This document shows positions 22,769 through 31,748 of a DNA stretch of 64,000 bases, in pieces. The notes under the pieces are model-generated. The model had not been told where the DNA came from. It did no database searches and was given only the letters and a program-made list of their open reading frames with translations. Within the stretch, counting starts at the first letter, position 1. Each line of letters begins with the position of its first letter. The DNA is from Jejubacter sp036620675 (lineage in GTDB: Bacteria > Pseudomonadota > Gammaproteobacteria > Enterobacterales > Enterobacteriaceae): assembly GCA_036620675.1 (NCBI GenBank), contig JAZHEE010000002.1, one strand, 5' to 3'. Position numbers and translations under genes: made by a program.

Positions 22769-24613
22769 GTGTGTCCTGAAAATATTGGTAGTGCCGGATT
22801 GAGGTTAAATAATCGCGAAGCGGTGAGCCAGTTGGCCAGCGCTTTACTGGCGGCGGCCGAGCCATGGTTTGATAACGATAGTGCCCGCCTCTACCTGGGA
22901 AATACCTGCGCCCATTACGGGCACGACATTGGTGGAATAGAGGCGTTTTCACGACTGCTGTGGGGAATTGCGCCTTTGCTGGCCGGGGGAGAAACGCCCG
23001 CCAGACTAATGAATTACGTTGCTATTATCAAAGCCGGGGTCACGCCCGAACACTCTGGCTACTGGGGAGATATCGGCCCTTTTGACCAGCGGGTGGTGGA
23101 AATGGCCGCCTTCGGTCTGCTGTTGGCTATTGCGCCCGAGCCGCTGCTGGCCCACTTTAGCGCGACAGAGCGCGAGCACTTGTGGCGCTGGTTGAAACAG
23201 AGCGAGCAGGCGGAAATCCCTGATAATAACTGGCACTTCTTCCCTGTCCTGGTACAGGTAGGATTCCGCGCCGCCGGAATGCCTTTCGATATGGCGGTGG
23301 TGGAACGCCACTTCGCCAGCATTGAGGCATACTGGCTGGGGGAGGGGTGGTATAGCGACGGTCCTGGTCGTCCACGCGACTATTACATCGCTATGGGCTT
23401 TCACTTTTACGGCCTGATCTACGCCCGATTGATGGCGGATATCGATCCCGAACGCTGTCAGATTCTGCGCCAGCGCGCGGCTCGTTTCGCGCGCGATTTT
23501 ATCCACTTTTTCGATGAAGAGGGCGCAGCCATTCCGTTCGGGCGCAGTCTGACCTATCGCTTCGCTCAGGGGGCTTTCTGGAGCGCCTGCGCTTTTGCCG
23601 GTCTGGAGCCTTTCTCTCCCGGGGTTATTAAAGGGCTGGTAATGCGCCATCTGCGCTGGTGGATGCGTCAGCCGATATTCGATCGTGACGGCGTGCTGTC
23701 GGTGGGCTACTGCTACCCAAATCTGGTGATGGCCGAAGACTATAATGCGCCTGGCTCTCCTTACTGGGCGCTGAAAACCCTGCTGGTGCTGGCGCTGGAT
23801 GATTCGGATCCCTTCTGGCAGGCGCCGGAGCAGCCGTTGCCGCCGCTGGATGAGCGGCACGCCATTCCCCAGGCCGATCAGGTGGTGGTGCGCCAGCGCA
23901 AGGGGCGTCATTTGTGGATGGCGACCGCCGGACAGCTTGAGCTGAACAACTACGTTAATACCGAAGCCAAATACTGCAAATTCGCCTACTCCAGCCGTTT
24001 CGGCTTTACCCTGGAACGGGGACGTTTTGGGCTGTCTCATGCTGCTGTTGACTCTATGCTGTTGCTGAGCGAAGGGGACGGCTACTGGCGTGGGCGTCGC
24101 GGCTGTGAGCGGGTGGAAACCCGGGACGGCATAATCTACAGCCGCTGGCGGCCGTGGCCGACGGTGCGGATCGACAGTTGGCAACTAACGGCTGGTGACT
24201 GGCAGGTGCGCATCCATCACCTCGTAAGCGACAGGCGCCTGGAAAGCGCGGAGGGGGGCTTTAGTCTGCCCGGACAGCGGGTGGCTCCCCGCGTGGTATC
24301 GGGCGGTTGCTGGCTGTACTGCGGCACAAGTCGCAGCGGTATTCTGGATATTGGAGCCATGTCGCGCCGCGGTGAAACGGTAATGACGCCGCCCAACAGC
24401 AATCTGATGTGGCCGGAACGTAGCGCTATACCGACGCTGCGCGGCGAGCTGACACCCGGGGAGCACCTGCTGTGCTGCGCAGTCTGGGCCGGAGATGACG
24501 ATGTCGCCGAACCGGAACCGCCTCGCCTGCGTCGGGAAGGGCGGCAAATTGTGGTTCATCACGGAAATCAGCAAACCGTGTTCCGGCTTGCCGACGCAGG
24601 GAGAATGTTATGA
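22769..24613 (+). CDS. DUF2264 protein, likely carbohydrate hydrolase acting on uronate glycans
   Basis: The protein has about 614 residues. The N-terminal ~370 residues fit DUF2264 (an alpha/alpha-barrel-like domain): AAAEPWFDNDSARLYLGNT, GGIEAFSRLLWGIAPLLAGG, YWGDIGPFDQRVVEMAAFG, WYSDGPGRPRDYYIAMGFHFY and IPFGRSLTYRFAQGAFW. The remainder is a beta-rich C-terminal domain. There is no signal peptide, so it acts in the cytoplasm on imported material. To my knowledge some DUF2264 proteins have been assigned to glycoside hydrolase family 154 (beta-glucuronidases). GTG 22769 is preferred because GGGAGGG lies just upstream. The next gene starts within the stop codon (ATGA). Confidence 0.75.
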   Translation: MCPENIGSAGLRLNNREAVSQLASALLAAAEPWFDNDSARLYLGNTCAHYGHDIGGIEAFSRLLWGIAPLLAGGETPARLMNYVAIIKAGVTPEHSGYWGDIGPFDQRVVEMAAFGLLLAIAPEPLLAHFSATEREHLWRWLKQSEQAEIPDNNWHFFPVLVQVGFRAAGMPFDMAVVERHFASIEAYWLGEGWYSDGPGRPRDYYIAMGFHFYGLIYARLMADIDPERCQILRQRAARFARDFIHFFDEEGAAIPFGRSLTYRFAQGAFWSACAFAGLEPFSPGVIKGLVMRHLRWWMRQPIFDRDGVLSVGYCYPNLVMAEDYNAPGSPYWALKTLLVLALDDSDPFWQAPEQPLPPLDERHAIPQADQVVVRQRKGRHLWMATAGQLELNNYVNTEAKYCKFAYSSRFGFTLERGRFGLSHAAVDSMLLLSEGDGYWRGRRGCERVETRDGIIYSRWRPWPTVRIDSWQLTAGDWQVRIHHLVSDRRLESAEGGFSLPGQRVAPRVVSGGCWLYCGTSRSGILDIGAMSRRGETVMTPPNSNLMWPERSAIPTLRGELTPGEHLLCCAVWAGDDDVAEPEPPRLRREGRQIVVHHGNQQTVFRLADAGRML

Positions 24614-25884
24614 CTACTGCATCAACCCCAACCCGTAGCGCCCAGCTTAGAATGAGCGGCTTTATTTTCCTCTATTTCTTTACCTGGTCATCCAGTTTCG
24701 GGCTGTACGCGCTGTGGCTCAGCCAGAAGGTGGGACTGGACAGCGTGACCATTGGCAGCGTATTTGCGGTAAACGGTCTGTTTGCCGTGATCCTGAAGCC
24801 GGTTTATGGCTACATCATGGACAAAATCGGCATGAGTAAGTGGCTGCTCTATTTTGTCTGCATCATCTCGGCCCTGATGGCGCCGTTCTTTGTGCTGGTC
24901 TATCAGCCCCTGCTGATGAGTCACACCACTATTGGCATGATTGTCGGTGCATTCTGGCTCAGTCTGGGCTGGTACGCCGGAGTGGCGGCGGCGGAGTCTT
25001 ACGCCGATCGCTTTAGTCGACTGTATGGTCTGGAGTTCGGGCGGATCCGGATGTGGGGTTCCCTGGGCTGGGCGCTGGCGGCGTCGTTTTCCGGCCTGCT
25101 GTTTAATCTGACGCCGCTGGCGAACTTCCTGCTGAGCAGCGCCACCTCGATACTGATGCTGCTGATGCTGGTCAGTCTGAAGCTGGGGGACGATCTGCTG
25201 CGCGATAATGACGTGATCGCCAAAGACAAAATTATGCCGGGCGATGTGGCGGCGCTGCTGCGTAACCGCAAGTTCTGGATGTTCAGCCTCTACGTGGCTG
25301 GTGTCGCCTGGATGATGTTTGTGGCCGAACAGCAGTTTCCACGCTATTTCGTCTCGTTTTTCGAAACCCGGGAGCAGGGCAATGCCTGGTTCGGCTACCT
25401 CAGCACCGTGCAGTCCGGTACCGAGTTTGTGATGATGATGTGTATCCCTCTACTGGTGAATCGTTTTGGGGCCAAAGCCGGGCTGATTATCTGCGGCTGC
25501 GTGGTGGGGGCCAGACTTATCGCCTGCGGACTGACCGAGGACCCGTTGGTTATCTCGATTATTAAGCCGCTCTATGGTCTTGAGATCTCGCTGTTGCTGA
25601 TTTCGGTCTTTAAATATATTGCTGCCCATTTCGACAAAAAAGTGAACGCTACCATGTATCTGATGGGCTACCAGGCGATGATCTACGTCGGCTCGGTGGT
25701 GGTGGCGCCGCCGGCAGGTTATCTCTACGACCGTATCGGTTTCGAGCACACCTATCTGTTGATGGGCACCTGTGCGCTGCTGTTCACCCTCATTTCCGCT
25801 TTTACGCTTGCCGGAGAGCGGCGCGCACCAGCGCGTCAGGCGGTTTCCGCTCCGGGTAACCTTCCCAACGAGGAGATATTATGA
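24610..25884 (+). CDS. MFS oligosaccharide:H+ symporter, LacY/RafB type
   Basis: The protein has 424 residues and 12 predicted helices. The N terminus (LRMSGFIFLYFFTWSSSFGLYALWLSQ) and the post-helix-2 loop (FAVILKPVYGYIMDKIGMSKW, compare LFQPLFGLLSDKLGLRK in LacY) place it in the oligosaccharide:proton symporter family. Cytoplasmic loop FGRIRMWGSLGWALAAS matches the LacY-family motif around helix 5. It would import the di- or trisaccharide that the two flanking cytoplasmic enzymes degrade. Both ends overlap neighbours by ATGA, so the three genes form one tight operon. Confidence 0.85.
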   Translation: MTTASTPTRSAQLRMSGFIFLYFFTWSSSFGLYALWLSQKVGLDSVTIGSVFAVNGLFAVILKPVYGYIMDKIGMSKWLLYFVCIISALMAPFFVLVYQPLLMSHTTIGMIVGAFWLSLGWYAGVAAAESYADRFSRLYGLEFGRIRMWGSLGWALAASFSGLLFNLTPLANFLLSSATSILMLLMLVSLKLGDDLLRDNDVIAKDKIMPGDVAALLRNRKFWMFSLYVAGVAWMMFVAEQQFPRYFVSFFETREQGNAWFGYLSTVQSGTEFVMMMCIPLLVNRFGAKAGLIICGCVVGARLIACGLTEDPLVISIIKPLYGLEISLLLISVFKYIAAHFDKKVNATMYLMGYQAMIYVGSVVVAPPAGYLYDRIGFEHTYLLMGTCALLFTLISAFTLAGERRAPARQAVSAPGNLPNEEIL

Positions 25885-27071
25885 TCCGTTCCGTCGTTAC
25901 TGAGCCTCTACGCCCCGTTGAATTGTACCAGGTCGACAGGCCTGCACTGAAAGCTCTGCTGGAGCAGGCGCTGGCACGCGCCTGTCGCCTGCTCGATCGC
26001 AACCTGGCGGCCTTTGGCGATAAATTCCCCGGCGAGGCCTGCCAGGACGGGCGCTGGCCGCGTACTGAAAATGTGGAGTGGACTACCAGTTTCTGGGTCG
26101 GTCAGCTGTGGCTGGCCTGGGAGTTGACCGGTGAGGCGCACTACCGCGCAGCGGCGGAACGCTACCTGCCATCGTTCTATCGCCGTATTGAGCAACGCAT
26201 CGGCACGGCCACCCACGATCTGGGCTTTCTCTATTCGCTCTCCTGCGTCAGTGCCTGGCGACTGACCGGAAACGAAGCCGCCCGCCGGGCGGCGTTACAG
26301 GCGGCGGACGCCCTGATGGAGCGCTACAACCCGGTGGCGAAGATAATCCAGGCCTGGGGAGATCTGCGCGACCCCGAACAGCAGGGGCGGATGATTATCG
26401 ACTGCAATATGAATCTGCCGCTGCTCTACTGGGCCAGCCAGCAGACCGGTGACGCCCGCTATCATCAGGCTGCCCGGGCCCATGCGCAACAGGCGTCTGA
26501 CCACATCGTGCGACCAGACGCTTCGACCTACCATACTTTTTATATGGATGTGAACAGCGGCGCGCCGCGTTTTGGCAACACCCACCAGGGCTTCAGCGAT
26601 AGTTCCTGCTGGTCTCGTGGACAGGCGTGGGGTATTTACGGCTTCCTGCTGAGCTGGAACCACACCGGCGAGCGCGGCTACGTCGAGCTGTCGCGCAGCC
26701 TGGCGCACTACTTTCTGAACCGATTGCCGGAAGATGACGTCTGCCACTGGGATCTGGCGCTGCTCGGTACCGATGCCGTGCGCGACAGTTCCGCCGCCGC
26801 TATTGCGGTATGCGGGCTGCTGGAACTGGTGAAGGCACTGCCGACCCTGGATCCGCTGCGTCCGGCCTATGAAGAGATGGCACTGCGGATAATGGAATCG
26901 CTGACCCGTCACTATCTTTCCCGGGATGATGAATCCTGCGAAGGATTGCTTAAGCACTCGGTTTATCATATGTCGAGCGGCAAGGGCGTGGACGAATGCT
27001 GTAGTTGGGGGGACTACTTCTGGCTGGAGGCGCTGACCCGTTTGCGTCAGAGTTGGCATAGTTACTGGTAG
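25881..27071 (+). CDS. Unsaturated glucuronyl hydrolase, GH88
   Basis: The protein has 396 residues and an alpha6/alpha6-barrel. Conserved GH88 features are FWVGQLWLAWELTG near residue 71, HDLGFLYSLS with Asp113, and MIIDCNMNLPLLYWAS with Asp174. Asp113 and Asp174 are 61 residues apart, like the D88/D149 pair of the Bacillus enzyme. SDSSCWSRGQAWGIYGF is also typical. It hydrates the 4,5-double bond of unsaturated uronyl residues at the non-reducing end, releasing a 5-keto-4-deoxyuronate. No signal peptide. That product is the expected substrate of the DhuI-like isomerase at 15246. It is the last gene of the operon. Confidence 0.92.
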   Translation: MIRSVVTEPLRPVELYQVDRPALKALLEQALARACRLLDRNLAAFGDKFPGEACQDGRWPRTENVEWTTSFWVGQLWLAWELTGEAHYRAAAERYLPSFYRRIEQRIGTATHDLGFLYSLSCVSAWRLTGNEAARRAALQAADALMERYNPVAKIIQAWGDLRDPEQQGRMIIDCNMNLPLLYWASQQTGDARYHQAARAHAQQASDHIVRPDASTYHTFYMDVNSGAPRFGNTHQGFSDSSCWSRGQAWGIYGFLLSWNHTGERGYVELSRSLAHYFLNRLPEDDVCHWDLALLGTDAVRDSSAAAIAVCGLLELVKALPTLDPLRPAYEEMALRIMESLTRHYLSRDDESCEGLLKHSVYHMSSGKGVDECCSWGDYFWLEALTRLRQSWHSYW

Positions 27072-27141
27072 TGATTCCTTCTCCCCACCGGGATGTACGC
27101 GGAAAGGTAGGGGGTCATTAACGGGAAATATTATTGCTGTG

Positions 27142-27905
27142 GTGCCGTGTTCTGGAGGAATATGCCGCACTGGTGGAGGTTCCGTTCACCTTAAGGGGAT
27201 TTTTATATGCCGGTTGCGGAACCGGTGACCGGGCCAGGGGCTCAGATGCCGCGCCTGACACCCCGGCTTTCCGGCGTGAAAATCGCTGCTGTCGCGGATT
27301 AACCCGGCCCCCCCCTGGGCCGGGCCCCTTTGGGGCAACGCCTGCGGCGTTGTTCAAAATGGCTCCCGGCAATTTTGTCCTGCGTATTCCCGCCAGCCGG
27401 ACGGGTCGGGCGTCCTGTCGGGCTGACCCTGGCAGCCGGGAATACTCCGGCGATTTTCAGGCCGGAGTGTCATCGCCTGCTACCTTCAGCCTTAAACTTA
27501 TCCGTAAAGGTATTGCTGGTTGTATTTAAGCACCCCGTCTGAAGCGACGAGGGTGTTGCCACCCGGCTTAAAAAACGCCGCAGCGTTCACGAAGGGCCGG
27601 AGGAGCGACAGGATGTCGCGACAGGGCAAGGTCGCCAGGGATGGCGACTCTTGCCCGTTCCGAAAAGCCCGGAGTGATAAGCGAAGGGGCCCCGAAGGGC
27701 GTTTTTTACCGCCGGGGAGCCCGGGTTGCCAGGGGAGCGGCGACTGAGCCCCCTGGCCCGTTCACCGGCTGTGAATTAACAGAGAAGCAGTGATGCAAAG
27801 TGAACGGAACAGCCCACTGCATCATCATATTCTGCCGCTTTTATTCTGAAACTGGGCGCCGGAGCCGCCTGTAACCCTCACCCCGGCCTGCTCCCGGGAA
27901 AGGAG
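27142..27905. repeat. Large structured intergenic repeat, copy 1
   Basis: About 0.75 kb of non-coding DNA, repeated in the same orientation at 46722-47470. The block 27537-27745 is nearly identical to 47077-47285. It is rich in perfect hairpins: GGGCAAGGTCGCC with GGCGACTCTTGCCC (27624-27656), GCGAC-N5-GTCGC (about 27605-27619) and AACGC-N4-GCGTT. A unit beginning TGAACGGAAC closes the copy; this unit is tandemly repeated in copy 2. No reading frame shows real protein features. The flanks 27072-27141 and 27906-28142 hold no gene; the latter carries the araF promoter. Confidence 0.75.
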
Positions 27906-27961
27906 ATTCCCCCTTCCCGATCAATAAAACCTCGCCTGGATCACGAAACACCCCTTCGCTT

Positions 27962-28026
27962 TATGCCTGAATTCGCTGAATTTATGTACACAATCACTGA
28001 AATTCTGCGCTGTGATTTCGCTCTCC
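27962..28026 (+). promoter_or_regulatory. AraC half-sites and CRP-like site of the araFGH promoter
   Basis: TATGCCTGAATTCGCTG (27962-27978) and TATGTACACAATCACTG (27983-27999) fit the reversed AraC half-site TATGGA-N7-GCTA and are exactly 21 bp apart, the spacing of tandem AraC half-sites. TGTGATTTCGCTCTCC (28011-28026) has a perfect left CRP half. E. coli araFGH is activated by AraC and CRP. Confidence 0.65.
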
Positions 28027-28142
28027 TCTGAATCCCTCTTTTCCCGCTACAACTTATGGCTGCATCACAATCTCGTAACATCAGGGGTTTTATGCCGTAG
28101 CCCGACTAACAATAACGACCTGAAAGTTGGATGGAGTTCATT

Positions 28143-29135
28143 ATGCGTAAATTGACCAAAGCGCTGGCGGCCATTGGTCTGGCCGCCGTTATGTCGCAGT
28201 CCGCCCTGGCTGAAAACCTGAAACTGGGCTTCCTGGTGAAGCAGCCGGAAGAGCCGTGGTTTCAGACCGAATGGCGCTTTGCCGATAAGGCTGGCAAGGA
28301 TTTGGGCTTCGAGGTGATTAAGATAGCCGTGCCGGACGGAGAAAAGACCCTGAATGCCATCGACAGCCTGGCGGCTAATGGCGCGAAAGGTTTTGTGATC
28401 TGTACGCCGGATCCCAAGCTGGGCGCCGCCATTATGGCCCGGGCCCGCAGCTACGATATGAAAGTGATCGCCGTGGATGACCAGTTTGTTTCCGCCAGCG
28501 GTAAGCCGATGGAACGGGTTCCGCTGGTGATGATGGCCGCCTCCAAAATTGGCGAGCGCCAGGGGCAGGAGCTGTACAAAGAGATGCAAAAACGCGGTTG
28601 GGACGTGAAGCAGACCGGCGTGATGGCCATTACTGCTAACGAACTGGATACCGCCCGCCGTCGTACTACCGGCTCCATGAACGCCCTGAAGGCCGCGGGT
28701 TTCCCGGCGGATCAAATCTACCAGGTACCCACCAAATCCAATGACATTCCCGGTGCGCTGGATGCCGGTAACTCGCTGCTGGTACAGCATCCCCAGGTGA
28801 AGCACTGGCTGGTTATCGGTATGAACGATAACACGGTGCTGGGAGGCGTACGCGCCACTGAAGGCCAGGGTTTTAAGGCTGCGGATGTGATCGGAATTGG
28901 CATCAACGGCGTGGATGCGGTGAGCGAGCTGTCAAAATCGAAGCCCACCGGGTTCTATGGCTCGCTGCTGCCCAGCCCCGACGTTCACGGCTATAAAACC
29001 AGTGAAATGCTCTACAACTGGGTCACCAAAGACGCTGAACCGCCGAAGTTTACCGAAGTGTCCGACGTGGTATTGATCACCCGCGACAACTTTAAACAGG
29101 AGCTGGCGAAAAAAGGGCTGGCGGCCGGTAAGTGA
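28143..29135 (+). CDS. araF: L-arabinose-binding periplasmic protein AraF
   Basis: The protein has 330 residues, nearly identical in many stretches to E. coli AraF: LKLGFLVKQPEEPWFQTEW, GFEVIKIAVPDGEKTLNAI, GFVICTPDPKLGAAI and TARRRTTGSMNALKAAGFP. Signal peptide MRKLTKALAAIGLAAVMSQS-ALA, cleaved before ENLKLG. It binds L-arabinose in the periplasm and delivers it to AraGH. ATG 28143 follows GGATGGAG. It is the first gene of araFGH, with AraC half-sites upstream, next to ftnB apart from the inserted uronate locus. Confidence 0.97.
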   Translation: MRKLTKALAAIGLAAVMSQSALAENLKLGFLVKQPEEPWFQTEWRFADKAGKDLGFEVIKIAVPDGEKTLNAIDSLAANGAKGFVICTPDPKLGAAIMARARSYDMKVIAVDDQFVSASGKPMERVPLVMMAASKIGERQGQELYKEMQKRGWDVKQTGVMAITANELDTARRRTTGSMNALKAAGFPADQIYQVPTKSNDIPGALDAGNSLLVQHPQVKHWLVIGMNDNTVLGGVRATEGQGFKAADVIGIGINGVDAVSELSKSKPTGFYGSLLPSPDVHGYKTSEMLYNWVTKDAEPPKFTEVSDVVLITRDNFKQELAKKGLAAGK

Positions 29136-29151
29136 GGGCTGAGGAGTAATG

Positions 29152-30666
29152 ATGACACAGCAACAACCGGGCCTTGCGTTTCGCGGTATCGGCAAGGTAT
29201 TTCCCGGTGTGACCGCCTTAAGCGATATCAGCTTTGACTGTCACGCCGGACAGGTTCATGCACTGATGGGGGAGAACGGCGCCGGAAAATCGACGCTGCT
29301 TAAGATCCTGAGCGGCAACTATCAGCCCGATAGCGGCACTTTGGTTGTCGGCGGTGAAGAGCGGCGTTTTGAGCACCCTGCCGCCGCGCTGGAGGCGGGA
29401 ATCGCCATTATCTACCAGGAGCTGCACCTGGTGGCTGAGATGACAGTAGCGGAAAACATCAGCCTGGGGCAACTGCCTCAGCGCGCCGGGCTGGTGAACA
29501 ACCGTCGTCTCAACGATGAGGCCAGGCGCCAGCTAACCCGGCTGGGAATGGATATCGATCCCCGTACCCCGTTGAAGTATCTGTCGCTGGGTCAGTGGCA
29601 GATGGTGGAGATTGCCCGGGCGCTGGCGCGGGATGCCAGGATTATCGCCTTCGACGAACCCACCAGTTCGCTATCGGCCCGGGAGATAGAACAGCTGTTT
29701 CGGGTGATCCGCGAGCTGCGTGATGAAGGGCGGGTGATTATCTACGTCTCTCACCGTATGGAGGAGATCTTCGCCCTGAGCGATGCCATCACGGTGTTTA
29801 AAGATGGCCGTTACGTGCGCACCTTCACCGACATGCAGGATGTCGATCACGACCGGCTGGTACAGGCGATGGTGGGGCGCGAGATAGCCGATATTTACGA
29901 CTGGCATCCGCGCCCCCACGGCGATGAACGACTGCGGCTGGAGGGCGTGAAGGCCCCCGGCGTGCGCGGGCCGATTAGTCTGTCGGTTCGGGGCGGTGAA
30001 ATTGTCGGTCTGTTCGGGCTGGTGGGTGCCGGGCGCAGCGAACTGATGAAGGGGCTGTTCGGCGCTGCCCGCATTCAGGAAGGACAAGTCTGGCTGGACG
30101 GTGAGCCGGTGAATCTGCGCGATCCCGGTGCCGCTATTCGCGCTGGCATGATGCTGTGCCCGGAAGATCGCAAGGCTGACGGTATTATCGCGGTGCACTC
30201 GGTACAGGAAAATATCAATATCAGCGCCCGCCGGCGTCATATCAACGCGGGGTGCCTTATCGATAATCGCTGGGAAGGACAAAACGCCCGCCACCATATT
30301 CAGTCGCTGAATATCCGCACGCCCGGGGCGCACCAGCTGGTGATGAACCTCTCTGGCGGCAATCAGCAGAAGGCGATACTGGGTCGCTGGCTGTCGGAAA
30401 GCATGAAGGTGATTCTGCTGGATGAGCCGACCCGCGGCATTGACGTTGGGGCGAAGCATGAGATTTACAACGTGATTTATGCCCTGGCGGAGCAGGGGGT
30501 GGCAGTGCTGTTCGCCTCCAGCGATCTGCCGGAGGTACTGGGGCTGGCCGACCGCATCGTGGTGATGTGCGAAGGGCAGGTGGCCGGAGAGTGTTTACAT
30601 GGTCAGGCCGATGAACAGCAGGTGCTGGGTCTGGCGATGCCGAAGGCCGGTCGTGCGGTCGCTTAA
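29152..30666 (+). CDS. araG: L-arabinose ABC transporter ATPase AraG
   Basis: The protein has 504 residues with two fused ABC domains, as in all CUT2 sugar transporters. First domain: GENGAGKSTLL (Walker A), YLSLGQWQMVEIARALA and IIAFDEPTSSLS (Walker B). Second domain: degenerate Walker A (GLVGAGRSELMK), NLSGGNQQKAILGRWL and ILLDEPTRGIDVG. It is very close to E. coli AraG throughout. It powers arabinose import at the inner membrane. Two adjacent ATGs exist; 29152 has GAGGAG at the better distance. Confidence 0.97.
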   Translation: MTQQQPGLAFRGIGKVFPGVTALSDISFDCHAGQVHALMGENGAGKSTLLKILSGNYQPDSGTLVVGGEERRFEHPAAALEAGIAIIYQELHLVAEMTVAENISLGQLPQRAGLVNNRRLNDEARRQLTRLGMDIDPRTPLKYLSLGQWQMVEIARALARDARIIAFDEPTSSLSAREIEQLFRVIRELRDEGRVIIYVSHRMEEIFALSDAITVFKDGRYVRTFTDMQDVDHDRLVQAMVGREIADIYDWHPRPHGDERLRLEGVKAPGVRGPISLSVRGGEIVGLFGLVGAGRSELMKGLFGAARIQEGQVWLDGEPVNLRDPGAAIRAGMMLCPEDRKADGIIAVHSVQENINISARRRHINAGCLIDNRWEGQNARHHIQSLNIRTPGAHQLVMNLSGGNQQKAILGRWLSESMKVILLDEPTRGIDVGAKHEIYNVIYALAEQGVAVLFASSDLPEVLGLADRIVVMCEGQVAGECLHGQADEQQVLGLAMPKAGRAVA

Positions 30667-30679
30667 TGGAGGAAATTCG

Positions 30680-31660
30680 ATGTCGTTATTAACCACATCC
30701 GGCGCCTCCGGGTCGTCGTTTTCACCGGGCCGAATCTGGGAACAGTACGGTATGCTGGTGGTCTTTGCGCTGCTGTTTCTGGGCTGCGCCATCTTTGTGC
30801 CTAACTTTGCTACCTTCGTCAATATGAAGGGGCTGGGACTGGCGGTATCGCTTTCCGGCATGGTGGCCTGCGGCATGCTGTTCTGCCTGGCGTCCGGCGA
30901 TTTCGATTTGTCGGTGGCGTCGGTCATCGCCTGCGCTGGCGTCACTACCGCCGTGGTCATTAATATGACCGAAAGCCTGTGGATCGGGGTACTGGCCGGT
31001 CTGGCGCTGGGGGCGCTGAGCGGCCTGGTTAACGGGCTGGTTATCGCCTGGCTTAAGATCAACGCGCTGATCGCCACCCTCGCCATGATGCAGATCGTGC
31101 GTGGGCTGGCCTATATCATTTCCGACGGTAAGGCGGTGGGGATCGAAGATGAGCGGTTCTTCACTCTGGGTTACGCCAACTGGTTGGGGCTGCCGGCGCC
31201 GATCTGGTTGACTGCGGGCTGTATGGTTATTTTCGGCTTTCTGCTGAATAAGACCACCTTTGGCCGCAATACTCTGGCGATTGGCGGTAATGAAGAGGCG
31301 GCGCGTTTGTCCGGGGTGCCGGTGGTGCGTACCCGGATCATTATCTTTGTACTTTCGGGGCTGGTTTCGGCGGCGGCGGGCATTATCCTTGCATCAAGAA
31401 TGACCAGCGGTCAGCCGATGACCTCTATCGGCTTTGAGCTGATCGTGATTTCCGCTTGCGTACTGGGCGGGGTGTCGCTGAAAGGCGGTGTAGGCAAGAT
31501 CTCCTGGGTGATCGCCGGGGTGCTGATTCTGGGTACCGTCGAGAACGCCATGAACCTGCTGAATATTTCACCATTCTCGCAGTACGTGGTACGCGGACTG
31601 ATTCTGCTGCTGGCAGTGATTTTTGATCGCTACAAGCAGAAGCTGAAAAGTCGCACCTGA
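30680..31660 (+). CDS. araH: L-arabinose ABC transporter permease AraH
   Basis: The protein has 326 residues with about 9-10 membrane helices. It starts at ATG 30680 after GGAGGAAA; in-frame codons upstream belong to the overlap with araG. CUT2 permease signatures are present: LASGDFDLSVASVIACAGV near residue 75, GRNTLAIGGNEEAARLSGVPV near 200 and VISACVLGGVSLKGGVG near 262. It forms the membrane channel for AraFG. The operon ends at a perfect hairpin 10 bp downstream. Confidence 0.97.
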   Translation: MSLLTTSGASGSSFSPGRIWEQYGMLVVFALLFLGCAIFVPNFATFVNMKGLGLAVSLSGMVACGMLFCLASGDFDLSVASVIACAGVTTAVVINMTESLWIGVLAGLALGALSGLVNGLVIAWLKINALIATLAMMQIVRGLAYIISDGKAVGIEDERFFTLGYANWLGLPAPIWLTAGCMVIFGFLLNKTTFGRNTLAIGGNEEAARLSGVPVVRTRIIIFVLSGLVSAAAGIILASRMTSGQPMTSIGFELIVISACVLGGVSLKGGVGKISWVIAGVLILGTVENAMNLLNISPFSQYVVRGLILLLAVIFDRYKQKLKSRT

Positions 31661-31670
31661 TGTTCAACGC

Positions 31671-31702
31671 TGGCGCCAGTGTTATCGTCAACACTGGCGC
31701 CA
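31671..31702. promoter_or_regulatory. Perfect 13-bp-armed palindrome between araH and lacI-type gene, containing an operator copy
   Basis: TGGCGCCAGTGTT (31671-31683) and AACACTGGCGCCA (31690-31702) pair perfectly. It may end araFGH, though the following AAAA is weak for that. Its centre, AGTGTTATCGTCAACACT (31678-31695), matches 15 of 18 positions of the operator AATGTTAACGTCAACATT found downstream, so it is probably also the autoregulatory site of the LacI-type gene 53 bp later. Confidence 0.6.
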
Positions 31703-31748
31703 AAAACTGCTACTATGGGTGCACGTTTCCCCTGCGGGCTCCCACTGA

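Noticed and set aside
23006..24184. 392-codon frame opposite the DUF2264 gene
   Set aside because: Antisense shadow with His/Arg/Gln-rich composition and no recognisable domain or ribosome site.
27118..27747. Open frames of 70-130 codons in the intergenic region after the GH88 gene
   Set aside because: They lie within the large structured repeat, are rich in Pro, Arg and Gly as expected from GC-rich hairpins, and the matching frames are not kept in the second copy.
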